Translations under genes and position numbers: made by a program | Shown here: piece after piece, positions 15,100-25,308 of the stretch | Layout of the letters: the number at the start of each line of letters is the position of its first letter | Position numbering within the stretch: position 1 is the stretch's first letter | Notes under the pieces: model-generated | Database searches by the model: none | The model's input: the letters and a program-made list of their open reading frames with translations, nothing else | What the model was told of the DNA's origin: nothing | Source: Pseudomonas_T sp032052615 | GTDB taxonomy: Bacteria > Pseudomonadota > Gammaproteobacteria > Pseudomonadales > Pseudomonadaceae | Assembly: GCA_032052615.1 (NCBI GenBank) | Contig: DAMBWF010000004.1 | Coordinates: forward strand, 186,001 to 250,000 | Direction: 5' to 3' | Length of the DNA stretch: 64,000 nt

Positions 15100-15810
15100 A
15101 TGATCCATGCCGTGGCTCGCCTGCGAGCCGCGCGGCTGGCCCGCGCCACCCGTCCCTTCGTTGCCCGAGGCTCGCGGGCCCCGCGTTGCCCACGCTGCCG
15201 CCTGCAGCCCGGCTATTGTCTGTGCGAGTGGATTCCCCGAGTGCCGACGACCGCCGGCGTTTGTCTGCTGATGTACGATGCCGAGCCGATGAAACCGACC
15301 AATACCGGCTGGCTGATCGCCGATGTGGTGGAGGCTACCGAGGCTTTCGGCTGGGCACGCACCGAAGTCGACCCGGGCTTGCTGACCTTGCTCGCTGATC
15401 CTCAGTGGCAGCCTTACCTGGTCTTTCCGGGCGAGTACGTCACCCCCGGGCGCGTGGTGGACCACCTGCTGCCCGCCTCGGACAAGCGCCCGCTGTTCGT
15501 CCTGCTGGATGCCACTTGGAGCGAGGCGCGCAAGATGTTTCGCAAGAGCCCGTACCTGGATCCGTTTCCCGTGCTCAGCCTGTTGCCGGAGCAGATATCC
15601 CGCTACCGGCTGCGTCGCTCGAAGCGCGACGATCACTTGTGCACGGCCGAGGTGGCCGCACTGTGCCTGGAGCTGGCCGGCGACGCGCGGGCCTCGGCGG
15701 CCCTGGGCCATCATTTGGATGTCTTTACCGAGCGCTACTTGGGCGCCAAGCATGCCCTGCCGCTGGACGAGAACAGCCCGGCCCATCGGTCGATCCGCGC
15801 GTTTCTCTGA
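15100..15810 (+). CDS. DTW-domain tRNA-uridine aminocarboxypropyltransferase
   Basis: Protein of 236 residues of the TapT/YfiP (DTW) family, which forms acp3U in tRNA from S-adenosylmethionine. Four cysteines near the N-terminus (C30, C33, C40, C42) fit a small metal site of the family. The signature D-A-T-W lies near residue 137 in LLDATWSEARKMFRKSPYL. C-terminal motifs are the RLRRSKRDDHLCTAEVAA segment and FTERYLGAKHALP. The upstream gap (14866-15099) holds no other gene and presumably contains divergent promoters. Confidence 0.9.
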   Translation: MIHAVARLRAARLARATRPFVARGSRAPRCPRCRLQPGYCLCEWIPRVPTTAGVCLLMYDAEPMKPTNTGWLIADVVEATEAFGWARTEVDPGLLTLLADPQWQPYLVFPGEYVTPGRVVDHLLPASDKRPLFVLLDATWSEARKMFRKSPYLDPFPVLSLLPEQISRYRLRRSKRDDHLCTAEVAALCLELAGDARASAALGHHLDVFTERYLGAKHALPLDENSPAHRSIRAFL

Positions 15811-15974
15811 GTGTTCGAGAAAGCGGGCGTAACCCCCCCGGTGACTCACCTTCGCCGAACTCAACGGCGCTGAGAGTAGGCGATGAGGGCGTGCGCTGAG
15901 CAGCGAAGCTGCCTGACCGTGCTGGGGTTCACGCTCCCCTTGTCAAATTCAAGGGCGCTTCCGCTTCTTGCCGC

Positions 15975-16859
15975 TCACGCCAAGGAAGCATGTTGCTTTG
16001 GCCATAACTGGGCGATCAGCATGCCGCCGAACATCAGGGCACAGCCCAGGTAGCCACGGGCATGGAGCGACTCTCCGAGCATCACCGCGCCGGCGATGGC
16101 GGCGAATACCGCTTCAAGGGACAGGATGATGGCGGCGTGGGACGCGATGGCGTGCTTCTGGGCGACCACTTGTAGGGTGAAACCGATCGCAACCCCGAAC
16201 ACACCGCCGTAAAGGATCGCGGGGGCCGCCGCGATGATCGCGTCGCCTTGGAGCGGTTCGAGGCACAGTGCCAGGGCCAGACTGATGACGGCGCAGGTGG
16301 CGAACTGCAGCAGGGCCAGCCGCAAGGGATCATGGCGGCTGGCATAAAAACTCACCAGTAGCACATGCACGCCCCAGACACACGCTCCCGCCAGTTGCAG
16401 CCAGTCGCCGGAGGCTACCTGGAACTGGTCGCCCACGCTGAGCAGGAACATCCCGATCACCGCGAGCATGGCGCCAAGCCAGGTGCCGGTGCCCGCGCGG
16501 TGGCCGATCAGCAGCCCGAGCAGCGGCACGACGATCACATAAAGCCCGGTGATGAAACCGGAATTGGTGACGCTGGTGAAAAGCAGGCCCACCTGTTGCA
16601 GGTTGATGCCCAAGGCCAGCGCGAACCCCATCGATACACCGCCGATCAACATACCCCGGTGCATCGGCGCCGTCGGTCCACTCGACGGGCGTCGCCAGAT
16701 GAAGGGCAGGAGCAGCAGCGTCGCCAGACCGAAACGCAGGCCGGTATAAAGGAAGGGGCCGATGGCGTCCATTCCCAGGCGTTGGGCGACGAAGGCCGAG
16801 CCCCAGATCGCGGCGGTGATCAGCATCAGCAGGTCGGCGCGCAGGGCCTGGGTTCGCAT
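15975..16859 (-). CDS. EamA (DMT) family transporter
   Basis: Inner-membrane protein of 294 residues with ten predicted helices in two EamA repeats, for example AAIWGSAFVAQRLGMDAIGP in the first and LSLEAVFAAIAGAVMLGE in the second. Members export or import small metabolites; the substrate cannot be told. AGGAG-type purines precede the ATG at 16859. It is divergent from the response-regulator gene, with 117 bases between them. Confidence 0.9.
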   Translation of the reverse strand: MRTQALRADLLMLITAAIWGSAFVAQRLGMDAIGPFLYTGLRFGLATLLLLPFIWRRPSSGPTAPMHRGMLIGGVSMGFALALGINLQQVGLLFTSVTNSGFITGLYVIVVPLLGLLIGHRAGTGTWLGAMLAVIGMFLLSVGDQFQVASGDWLQLAGACVWGVHVLLVSFYASRHDPLRLALLQFATCAVISLALALCLEPLQGDAIIAAAPAILYGGVFGVAIGFTLQVVAQKHAIASHAAIILSLEAVFAAIAGAVMLGESLHARGYLGCALMFGGMLIAQLWPKQHASLA

Positions 16860-16976
16860 GGGCGTTCTCCTCGGGCAAAAGCCTGGACTTTGCCGCAAAG
16901 CGGTGCCCTTGACCACCCTGGTTTGGCTCGGCATGCTGGGCCCCGCCAAGGCCCCAAGAAGAACAAGGATATGCTC

Positions 16977-17633
16977 ATGGCCGCCTATGAAGTGCTCATC
17001 GCTGACGATCATCCGTTATTCCGCAGTGCGTTGAAGCAGGCGTTGTGCCTCGGCCTCGGCCCGGAGGCGCGCCTTGTCGAGGCCGCCAGCATCGCCGAGC
17101 TGCAAGCCCATCTGGAGGAGAATGCGTCCTGGGACCTCGTCCTGCTCGACCTGAACATGCCCGGGGCCTATGGGTTTTCCGGGCTGGTGCTGTTGCGCGG
17201 GCAGTACCCCACCATTCCGGTGGTGATGGTTTCGGCCCAGGAAGACGCGGCGGTGGTCGCTCGCGCCCGGGAGTTCGGCGCCAGCGGCTTCATTCCGAAA
17301 TCCAGTTCCCTGGAAGTGATCCAGGCGGCGGTTCGCGCCGTGCTCGACGGCGATGCCTGGTGGCCGCCCCAGGTCTTGGGCGAGGCGGTGGTGTCCGCCG
17401 AGGCCAAGGCCGCCAGCGCCGGTCTGGCGAGCCTCACCCCGCAACAGTTCCGGGTGCTGACGATGGTCTGCGAGGGGTTGCTGAACAAGCAGATCGCCTA
17501 CGAATTGAGCGTTTCCGAGGCCACCGTGAAGGCCCACGTGACGGCCATCTTCCGCAAGCTGGGGGTGCGGACGCGAACCCAGGCGGCGCTGATGTTGCAG
17601 CAAATGGAATCGATTCCCGCCAGCACGGCCTGA
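16977..17633 (+). CDS. erdR: LuxR-family response regulator, ErdR-like
   Basis: Protein of 218 residues with an N-terminal receiver (LIADDHPLF acidic pair, phospho-acceptor in LLDLNMPG near residue 57, FIPKSSS lysine) and a C-terminal LuxR helix-turn-helix (NKQIAYELSVSEATVKAHV). The receiver and the position next to dgkA fit ErdR of P. aeruginosa, which controls ethanol and acetate metabolism genes; the symbol rests on that synteny. ATG at 16977 is chosen because AAGGA sits seven bases ahead; an earlier ATG at 16971 is too close to it. No cognate sensor kinase is in the window. Confidence 0.8.
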   Translation: MAAYEVLIADDHPLFRSALKQALCLGLGPEARLVEAASIAELQAHLEENASWDLVLLDLNMPGAYGFSGLVLLRGQYPTIPVVMVSAQEDAAVVARAREFGASGFIPKSSSLEVIQAAVRAVLDGDAWWPPQVLGEAVVSAEAKAASAGLASLTPQQFRVLTMVCEGLLNKQIAYELSVSEATVKAHVTAIFRKLGVRTRTQAALMLQQMESIPASTA

Positions 17634-17696
17634 TTTCACTTTTTCTTGATGGGCGGCCGGATAGGCTGGGCGCTCCTGTTCGGTAATGGCTTGATC

Positions 17697-18062
17697 ATGT
17701 CGCCTTATAAAGGTCATTCCGGTTTCAAACGTATCCTCAACGCCACGGGGTATTCCCTGGATGGGTTGAGCGCCGCCTACCGGGGCGAGGCCGCCTTCCG
17801 CCAACTAGTGTGGCTGGCGGTGGTGCTGATTCCCTTGTCATTCTGCTTCGAGGTGTCCCGGGTCGAGCGCGCCCTGATGATCGCCGCGTGCCTGTTGGCG
17901 CTGATCGTCGAGCTGTTCAACTCGGCGATCGAGGCGGTGGTGGACCGCATTTCCCTGGAGCGCCACCCCCTGTCCAAGGACGCGAAGGACATGGGCAGCG
18001 CCGCGCAGTTCGTGGCGCTGCTGCTGATCGCGACGGTCTGGGGGCTCGTTCTCCTAGGGTAA
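17697..18062 (+). CDS. dgkA: Diacylglycerol kinase
   Basis: Integral membrane enzyme of 121 residues that phosphorylates diacylglycerol in phospholipid turnover. Three transmembrane helices and the signature around ELFNSAIEAVVDR (near 77-89) are visible, with the catalytic acidic residues in ERALMIAACLLALIVELFNSAIE and KDAKDMGSAAQF. The ATG at 17697 gives the N-terminus MSPYKGHSGFKRILNA usual for the family. It lies 63 bases after the response regulator. It converges on finR with only 9 bases between stops. Confidence 0.95.
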   Translation: MSPYKGHSGFKRILNATGYSLDGLSAAYRGEAAFRQLVWLAVVLIPLSFCFEVSRVERALMIAACLLALIVELFNSAIEAVVDRISLERHPLSKDAKDMGSAAQFVALLLIATVWGLVLLG

Positions 18063-18071
18063 GCCGGCGGC

Positions 18072-18998
18072 TCAGGGAATGCGTGGCAGGACGATCTGGT
18101 CGCTGCGGCCGATCCCTTCGGTCAGTGTTCGGCACGCCTCCAGGAATTCGCGCATCGCCGCGGTCTGGTATTTCTGCCGATGCCAGATGAAGTGAAACTG
18201 CCGGCGCAAGTCCAGGTCCGGGGTTTCCACGGGCACCAGGCTGCCGCGCCTGAATGCGTCGCGCAGCGCCAGGCGCGAGATGCAACTGATGCCCAGCCCC
18301 GACTCCACGGCGCGCTTGATCGCCTCGGTGTGTTCCAGCTCCAGTCGCACATTCAGGGCGAGGGGGGAGCGCCCCATGGCCCGGTCGAAGGTCCGCCGCG
18401 TGCCGGAGCCGGGCTCCCGCAGGATCCAGGCTTCGCCGATCAGCTCCTCCAGGCTGGCCTGGCCTCGTAGGGCAAGGGGATGGCCAGGGGCGCAAAAGAC
18501 CACCAGCTCGTCCTCCACCCAGCGCTGCACCTCGATGTCCGGGTGCTGGCAGTCGCCTTCGATCAGACCCAGATCAATGTCGTAATGGGCGACTTGCTGG
18601 ACAATGCTCTCGGTGTTCTGCACATGCAGGCTGACCTTGCATTCGGGGTGGCGCTGCATGAAGGCACCGATCAGCAGCGTCGCCAGGTAGTTGCCTATGG
18701 TCAGGGTCGCGCCCACCGCCAAGGCGCCGAAGCCGCTCTTACCGCTGAGCAGGTCCTCGATCTCCCGGGCCTGGTCCAGGAGCGCCATGGCCTGGGGCAA
18801 GAGCTGGCGACCCAAGGCATTCAGACTCAGGCGCTTGCCGGCCCGATCGAACAACCGGCAGCCGGTCTGGCGCTCCAGCTCCGTCAGCGAAGTGCTGGCC
18901 GCCGATTGCGACAGCGCCAGGGACCCGGCGGCGCGGGAAACGCTCTCCTGCTGGGCCACCGCGACGAAGACCTGAAGCTGGCGAAGGGTGAAGCGCAT
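18072..18998 (-). CDS. finR: LysR-family regulator FinR
   Basis: Protein of 308 residues: an N-terminal winged helix-turn-helix (MRFTLRQLQVFVAVAQQESV, SRAAGSLALSQSAASTSLTELE) and a LysR substrate-binding domain. It is divergent from the ferredoxin NADP reductase gene, the arrangement of finR and fpr in Pseudomonas, where FinR activates fpr in response to superoxide and iron stress. The name rests on this context and on length; other LysR proteins cannot be excluded. Confidence 0.85.
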   Translation of the reverse strand: MRFTLRQLQVFVAVAQQESVSRAAGSLALSQSAASTSLTELERQTGCRLFDRAGKRLSLNALGRQLLPQAMALLDQAREIEDLLSGKSGFGALAVGATLTIGNYLATLLIGAFMQRHPECKVSLHVQNTESIVQQVAHYDIDLGLIEGDCQHPDIEVQRWVEDELVVFCAPGHPLALRGQASLEELIGEAWILREPGSGTRRTFDRAMGRSPLALNVRLELEHTEAIKRAVESGLGISCISRLALRDAFRRGSLVPVETPDLDLRRQFHFIWHRQKYQTAAMREFLEACRTLTEGIGRSDQIVLPRIP

Positions 18999-19002
18999 AT
19001 CG

Positions 19003-19022
19003 ATATAACCTATTACCTATAT
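19003..19022. promoter_or_regulatory. Candidate FinR operator (LysR-type, T-N11-A)
   Basis: An AT-rich inverted repeat, ATATA-N10-TATAT, lies in the 113-base finR/fpr divergent gap, just upstream of finR. It satisfies the T-N11-A form of LysR sites. A possible -35 (TTGATA, 19024-19029) for fpr follows directly. The AT content contrasts sharply with its surroundings. Confidence 0.45.
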
Positions 19023-19111
19023 CTTGATAATCCACTTAACAGATATTTTCATCGCCACTAGAATGCCGCGCAATTCTGCCTGGCATACGGTCTTTCAGGA
19101 GTACCCGCAAC

Positions 19112-19888
19112 ATGAGCAAACTGGCGACCGAGCGCGTCCTCAGCGTTCACCACTGGAACGACACCCTGTTCAGCTTCAGGGTCACCCGGGACCCGGGGCT
19201 CCGTTTCGAGAACGGCCAGTTCGTCATGATCGGTCTGGAAGTGGAGGGCCGCCCGCTGCTGCGTGCCTACTCCATCGCCAGCCCCAACTACGAAGAGCAC
19301 CTGGAGTTCTTCAGCATCAAGGTGCCCGATGGTCCGCTGACCTCGCGCCTGCAACACCTCAAGGTCGGCGACGAGTTGATCGTCAGCCGCAAGCCCACCG
19401 GTACCCTGATCCTTGGTGACCTGCTGCCTGGCAAGCACCTGTACCTGCTCAGCACCGGCACCGGCCTGGCCCCCTTCATGAGCGTGATTCAGGACCCGGA
19501 GACCTATGAACGCTTCGAGAAGGTCATCCTGGTGCATGGCGTGCGCTACGTGAACGAAGTGGCTTATCGGCAGTTCATCACCGAGGAGTTGCCGAACAAC
19601 GAATTCTTTGGCGACGCGGTGAAGGAAAAGCTGATCTATTACCCCACCGTCACCCGCGAGCCGTTCGAAAACCAAGGCCGACTGACCGACTTGATGCGCA
19701 GCGGTAAGCTGTTCAGCGACATCGGCCTGCCGCCGATCAACCCCCAAGACGACCGCGCCATGATCTGCGGCAGCCCGAGCATGCTGGACGAGACCAGCTC
19801 GGTGCTCGACAGCTTCGGCCTGAAAATTTCCCCACGCATGGGCGACCCGGGCGATTACCTGATCGAGCGCGCCTTCGTCGAAAAGTGA
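19112..19888 (+). CDS. fpr: Ferredoxin-NADP+ reductase
   Basis: FAD enzyme of 258 residues that passes electrons between NADPH and ferredoxin or flavodoxin, supporting Fe-S repair and oxidative stress defence. The FAD site is RAYSIAS near 51 and the NADP-binding GTGLAPFMS lies near 116. The end FVEK and overall length match bacterial subclass I Fpr proteins (about 258 residues). It is divergent from finR and followed by a strong terminator. Confidence 0.96.
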   Translation: MSKLATERVLSVHHWNDTLFSFRVTRDPGLRFENGQFVMIGLEVEGRPLLRAYSIASPNYEEHLEFFSIKVPDGPLTSRLQHLKVGDELIVSRKPTGTLILGDLLPGKHLYLLSTGTGLAPFMSVIQDPETYERFEKVILVHGVRYVNEVAYRQFITEELPNNEFFGDAVKEKLIYYPTVTREPFENQGRLTDLMRSGKLFSDIGLPPINPQDDRAMICGSPSMLDETSSVLDSFGLKISPRMGDPGDYLIERAFVEK

Positions 19889-19904
19889 CGACGGCTGCTG
19901 CCGC

Positions 19905-19929
19905 AAGCCCGCTTCGGCGGGCTTTTTCG
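19905..19929 (+). terminator. fpr terminator
   Basis: AAGCCCGC and GCGGGCTT pair around a TTCG tetraloop followed by a T tract. It lies 16 bases after the fpr stop. Confidence 0.9.
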
Positions 19930-19948
19930 TTTCGGGCGGGGAAGCCGC

Positions 19949-20641
19949 TCAGGCGCGCGCAACATCCAGCACCCGGATGCGGTCGGGCGCGGGGTAGTGC
20001 CAATGCACGTCCACGTCCCACAGGCGGGTTCCGTAGCGTCGTTCGGGCGCCGGTGTCTGGTAGGCCGGTCGCGGGTCTTGGGCCAGGCATTGCTCGATGA
20101 GCGCCGTCAGCGGCTCGTCGAGGCGGGCGCCATGCTCGTCCGCCAGGCGCCGCGCTCCGTCCGCCCATTCCACCGGCAGCGTGGGCGGAGCGTCGGCGGC
20201 GATGGCGTTGGCGGCTGTCTCGATCCGGTCGGCGTAGGGCACGTAAGGCTTGATGTCCAGGACCGGGGTGCCATCCAGCAGATCGAGGCCCGACAGCCAC
20301 AGCCGACCCGGCTCGACGCGCTCCAGGCGCACCACCGATTGGCCGATGCCGTTCGGGCGATGGGTCGAGCGGGTGGCGAATACCCCCAGGGTGCGATTGC
20401 CGCCCAGCCGGGGCGGACGCACCTTCAGCCGTGGCGTCTCCTCCAAGGCCTGGTGGAAGAGGAACAGCAGCCACACGTGGCTGACCTGCTCCAGGCCTTC
20501 CACCGCATCCGCCCGGTCGAAAGGCGGCAGTAGTTCCAGCACGCCCCGTGCCGCGGGGGCCAGATGGGGCTGGCGAGGAATGGCGAATTTCTCCTTGAAA
20601 CAGGAGCGGACGAAACCGACGGGGCTGATCGAGTGCATCAT
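19949..20641 (-). CDS. trmO: tRNA N6-adenosine(37) methyltransferase TrmO
   Basis: Protein of 230 residues of the TsaA/VirR (TrmO) family that methylates t6A at position 37 of tRNA. The N-terminus ISPVGFVRSCFKEKFAIPRQ and the core FATRSTHRPNGIGQSVVRL near residue 92 are diagnostic. The C-terminus (beyond about 160) extends to a total typical of proteobacterial TrmO. ATGs at 20671, 20641 and 20638 are all possible; none has a clear ribosome binding site, and 20641 is chosen to fit the family N-terminus. Confidence 0.9.
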   Translation of the reverse strand: MMHSISPVGFVRSCFKEKFAIPRQPHLAPAARGVLELLPPFDRADAVEGLEQVSHVWLLFLFHQALEETPRLKVRPPRLGGNRTLGVFATRSTHRPNGIGQSVVRLERVEPGRLWLSGLDLLDGTPVLDIKPYVPYADRIETAANAIAADAPPTLPVEWADGARRLADEHGARLDEPLTALIEQCLAQDPRPAYQTPAPERRYGTRLWDVDVHWHYPAPDRIRVLDVARA

Positions 20642-20814
20642 GGCGGGCACGCTGGGAACGCGGGTCGCCATGGTACCCGATCGGCCACGGGTGAAGCCCG
20701 TGGCGCGGCGGTTACGTCGGGCGCCCTGGCGAACGAGACGCCGCTCGGCCGGGTTGATCGTCTCGGGGAGGCTTTCGCGTTAGACTTGCCGACTTTTCCG
20801 ACCCGGATGTGTCC

Positions 20815-21354
20815 ATGGCGCTGCAAGCCACACCCTATAAAGTCGAACTGAACCTCACCGACCTGGATCGCGGCGTCTACGAGACCCTGCGCTTCACCGT
20901 GGCCCGGCATCCCTCGGAGACCGAGCAGCGGCTGGTGGTGCGGTTGCTGGCCTACGTGCTCTGGTACCAGGAGCACCTGGCTTTCGGGCGCGGCCTGTCC
21001 GATGTCGACGAGCCGGCCCTGTGGGAAAAGAGCCTGGACGGGCGGGTCCTCCACTGGATCGAGGTCGGGCTGCCGGATGCCGAACGCATGACGTGGTGCT
21101 CGCGCCGCGCCGAGCGGGTCAGCGTGGTCGCCTATGGCAACCTCCGGGTCTGGAGCGGCAAGGAACTCGACGGGGTGAGGACCCTGAAGAACCTGAGCGT
21201 CGCCGCGCTTTCCTCCGAGTCCCTCGCGGTCCTGGCGGAGCAGTTGCCGCGTAGCATCGGGTGGAGCGTGATGATCAGCGAAGGCACGCTCTTCGTCACC
21301 GACGAACGCGGCCAGCATGAAATCCCCGTGGAGTGGCTGCTCGGCGAACGCTGA
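20815..21354 (+). CDS. yaeQ: YaeQ family protein
   Basis: Protein of 179 residues similar to E. coli YaeQ (PD-(D/E)XK-like fold, no proven function). Diagnostic are MALQATPYKVELNLTDLDRG at the N-terminus, ARHPSETEQRLVVRLLAYVL and FGRGLSDVDEPALW. Length matches the family (about 180). It lies upstream of recJ, the order also known in P. aeruginosa. A GTG at 20809 is an alternative start. Confidence 0.9.
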   Translation: MALQATPYKVELNLTDLDRGVYETLRFTVARHPSETEQRLVVRLLAYVLWYQEHLAFGRGLSDVDEPALWEKSLDGRVLHWIEVGLPDAERMTWCSRRAERVSVVAYGNLRVWSGKELDGVRTLKNLSVAALSSESLAVLAEQLPRSIGWSVMISEGTLFVTDERGQHEIPVEWLLGER

Positions 21355-21381
21355 GTCACCCTCCCGATAGCGAGCGAACCG

Positions 21382-23097
21382 ATGCGCATCGAAAGCCGTC
21401 CGCTGCCCGAGGCCTTGCCCGATCTGGGCGATCTGCCGCCAGTACTGACCCGCCTCTACGCCGCCCGTGGCGTGCGCTCGGCCGAGGAGCTGGACAAGGG
21501 TCTGGCGCGGCTGATCCCGTATGGGCGGATGAAGGGCATCAAGGCGGCGGTGGCGCTGCTGGTCTCGGCCCTGGAGCGCCGTGAGCGCATCCTCGTCGTG
21601 GGCGACTTCGATGCCGACGGCGCCACCGCCAGCAGCGTCGCGGTGCTCGGGTTGCGCCAGCTCGGGGCCGCCTCGGTGGACTATCTGGTGCCCAACCGCT
21701 TCGAGTACGGCTACGGCCTGACGCCGGAGATCGTCGCCGTGGCCTTGCAGCGGCGGCCTGATCTGCTGATCACCGTGGACAATGGCATCTCCAGCCTCGA
21801 CGGCGTGGCGGCGGCGAAGGCGGCGGGGCTGCGGGTACTGGTCACCGACCACCACCTGCCCGGCGCCGCGTTGCCGGAGGCCGACGCCATCGTCAATCCC
21901 AACCAGCACGGCTGCGCCTTCCCGAGCAAGGCCATGGCCGGGGTCGGGGTGATCTTCTATGTCTTGCTGGCCCTGCGCGCGCGCTTGCGGGAAACCGGCT
22001 GGTTCGCGCGCACCGGCACGGCGGAACCCAACCTCGCCGATCTGCTGGACCTGGTCGCCCTTGGCAGCGTCGCCGACGTGGTGCCCCTGGACGCCAACAA
22101 CCGCATCCTCGTTCACCAGGGGCTGGCCCGCATCCGCGCGGGTCGTGCCCGTCCGGGCCTGCGCGCGCTTCTGGAGGTGGCGGGGCGGGACCCACGGCGT
22201 ATCACGTCCACCGACCTTGGCTTCATCCTCGGGCCGCGGCTCAACGCGGCCGGCCGCCTGGACGATATGTCCCTGGGAATCGAGTGCCTGCTGTGCGAGG
22301 ACGAGGCCACGGCGCGGGACATGGCGGTACAACTGGATCAGTTGAACCAGGACCGCAAGGTCATCGAGCAGGGCATGCAGCGCGAGGCCCTGGCGCAACT
22401 CAAGGACCTGCCGGTCGATCGCTTGCCGTTCGGGCTCTGCCTGTTCGAGCCGGACTGGCACCAAGGTGTGATTGGCATCCTCGCCTCCCGGTTGAAGGAT
22501 CGCTACCACCGGCCCACCATCGCTTTCGCCGAGGCGGACGAGAGGACGCTCAAGGGCTCGGCGCGCTCCGTGCCGGGGTTCCATATCCGCGACGCCCTGG
22601 ACGCCGTGGCGGCCCGCCACCCTGGCCTGATCAGCAAGTTCGGTGGCCACGCCATGGCCGCCGGCCTGACCCTGGCGAAGGAGCATTTCGGCGCCTTCGC
22701 CGCTGCCTTCGACGCCGAGGTCCGGCGCCACCTGATGGACGAGGACCTGAATGGTCGGGTGCTGACCGATGGCCCGCTGGGAGTGGAGGAATTCCACCTG
22801 GAGCTGGCCCGCTCGCTGCGTCACGCGGGGCCATGGGGACAGCACTTCCCCGAGCCCCTGTTCCACGGCCGGTTCCAACTGGTCCAGCAGCGGCTAGTGG
22901 GAGAGCGGCACCTGAAACTGGTGGTCAAGAGCGAGTGCGGCCGCCTGACCCTGGACGGCATCGCCTTCAACGTCGACCGCGAGCTATGGCCCGACCCGAC
23001 GGTGCGCTGGGCGGAAATGGCCTATCGTCTGGATGTCAACGAATACCGGGGGCAGGAAAGCGTGCAACTGATGGTGACCCACCTGTTGCCTCGCTGA
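21382..23097 (+). CDS. recJ: Single-stranded-DNA-specific exonuclease RecJ
   Basis: 5'-3' exonuclease of 571 residues acting in the RecF pathway and mismatch repair. The DHH motifs are VVGDFDADGATASS near 74, TVDNGIS near 134 and LVTDHHLPG near 157, with the DHHA1 signature SKFGGHAMAAG near 418. The C-terminal OB-like domain is present (QQRLVGERHLKLVV). It lies 27 bases after yaeQ and is followed by the lasB gene, a neighbourhood shared with P. aeruginosa. Confidence 0.97.
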   Translation: MRIESRPLPEALPDLGDLPPVLTRLYAARGVRSAEELDKGLARLIPYGRMKGIKAAVALLVSALERRERILVVGDFDADGATASSVAVLGLRQLGAASVDYLVPNRFEYGYGLTPEIVAVALQRRPDLLITVDNGISSLDGVAAAKAAGLRVLVTDHHLPGAALPEADAIVNPNQHGCAFPSKAMAGVGVIFYVLLALRARLRETGWFARTGTAEPNLADLLDLVALGSVADVVPLDANNRILVHQGLARIRAGRARPGLRALLEVAGRDPRRITSTDLGFILGPRLNAAGRLDDMSLGIECLLCEDEATARDMAVQLDQLNQDRKVIEQGMQREALAQLKDLPVDRLPFGLCLFEPDWHQGVIGILASRLKDRYHRPTIAFAEADERTLKGSARSVPGFHIRDALDAVAARHPGLISKFGGHAMAAGLTLAKEHFGAFAAAFDAEVRRHLMDEDLNGRVLTDGPLGVEEFHLELARSLRHAGPWGQHFPEPLFHGRFQLVQQRLVGERHLKLVVKSECGRLTLDGIAFNVDRELWPDPTVRWAEMAYRLDVNEYRGQESVQLMVTHLLPR

Positions 23098-23250
23098 CGT
23101 GTACCGAAGTCGTTCCAAGAACCGTTCGTTGGCCGGCGATTCCGCCGCCGCCAAGCCTTGGCCGAGGCGATAAGCCAGGTGCCTACCCCCGCCACCCCTA
23201 ACTTTCGATTGGTTCTGTTTCGCGGATGTGTCCAGCGCCCTTCTGGGGCT

Positions 23251-23279
23251 TTGCGTGTCGAAAACGGCATGTCTATACA
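23251..23279 (+). promoter_or_regulatory. Candidate lasB promoter
   Basis: TTGCGT at 23251-23256 and TATACA at 23274-23279 with a 17-base spacer form a good sigma-70 promoter 124 bases before the lasB ATG. The 306-base gap holds no other gene, and no LasR/RhlR box of the form seen upstream of P. aeruginosa lasB could be found. Confidence 0.5.
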
Positions 23280-23403
23280 TTGCTCTCCATGAGGCCAGGG
23301 CCACGCAAGGTCGCGATGCCCGGGCTAAGGAATTCCGTCACACCCAAAAGGCGGCGGAAAGGGAAGCCGAAGATATCCTCCGGCTCCAACAATCAGGAGA
23401 AGC

Positions 23404-24915
<1,512 letters not shown>

Positions 24916-24933
24916 AAAACGCCGCTACGACGA

Positions 24934-24958
24934 GTGGGCCCGGGAGGGCCCGCTTTTC
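24934..24958 (+). terminator. Probable lasB terminator
   Basis: GGGCCC-GGGA-GGGCCC forms a stable GC hairpin followed by GCTTTT, 20 bases after the stop codon. The T run is short. The rest of the 393-base gap to prfB (24916-25308) shows no gene. Confidence 0.6.
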
Positions 24959-25263
24959 ATTGGGCGTCGAACACGGGATCGGTTGGCGTCCCCGCGTCCG
25001 GATCGCCATGCCGGCGAGCGAGGTGGGTGCTGTCGAGGAGTGCGAAGGATGGAGAGTGGACCCGCTTGGCGGGTGCGGTGCCGGCTTATAGGGAGGCGTC
25101 GCAGGGGGGCGTAAGGGCGGCGACCATCGCGCGATGAGCAGGGGCGAAGCGGGGGCCGCCACGGGGCGCTAGCCTGGGCATGTGTCGCCGGGCCGGTTCG
25201 TCCGTGGCCGAGGGAGACCGCGGCATGCCGTCCGGGCGGGCTGCTAGGCACATTCGACTCGGG

Positions 25264-25269
25264 TATACT
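25264..25269 (+). promoter_or_regulatory. Candidate -10 element of prfB
   Basis: TATACT lies 39 bases upstream of the prfB ATG. The -35 position (near 25241) is a poor match, so this rests mainly on the hexamer. Confidence 0.4.
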
Positions 25270-25308
25270 CGCAGGCTTTTCGAAGTTTAGCCTGGGAGCG
25301 CCTCCACC

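Noticed and set aside
20638..22878. A long minus-strand open frame of about 746 codons opposite recJ and yaeQ
   Set aside because: It is a mirror of the high-GC plus-strand genes. Its protein is Gln/Gly/Arg/Ala-rich with no domain, and the plus-strand RecJ and YaeQ have complete motifs.
23098..23403. A las/rhl box upstream of lasB, in particular the CCAG...CTGG repeat at 23232-23245
   Set aside because: The spacing and core do not fit the 20-base LasR consensus.
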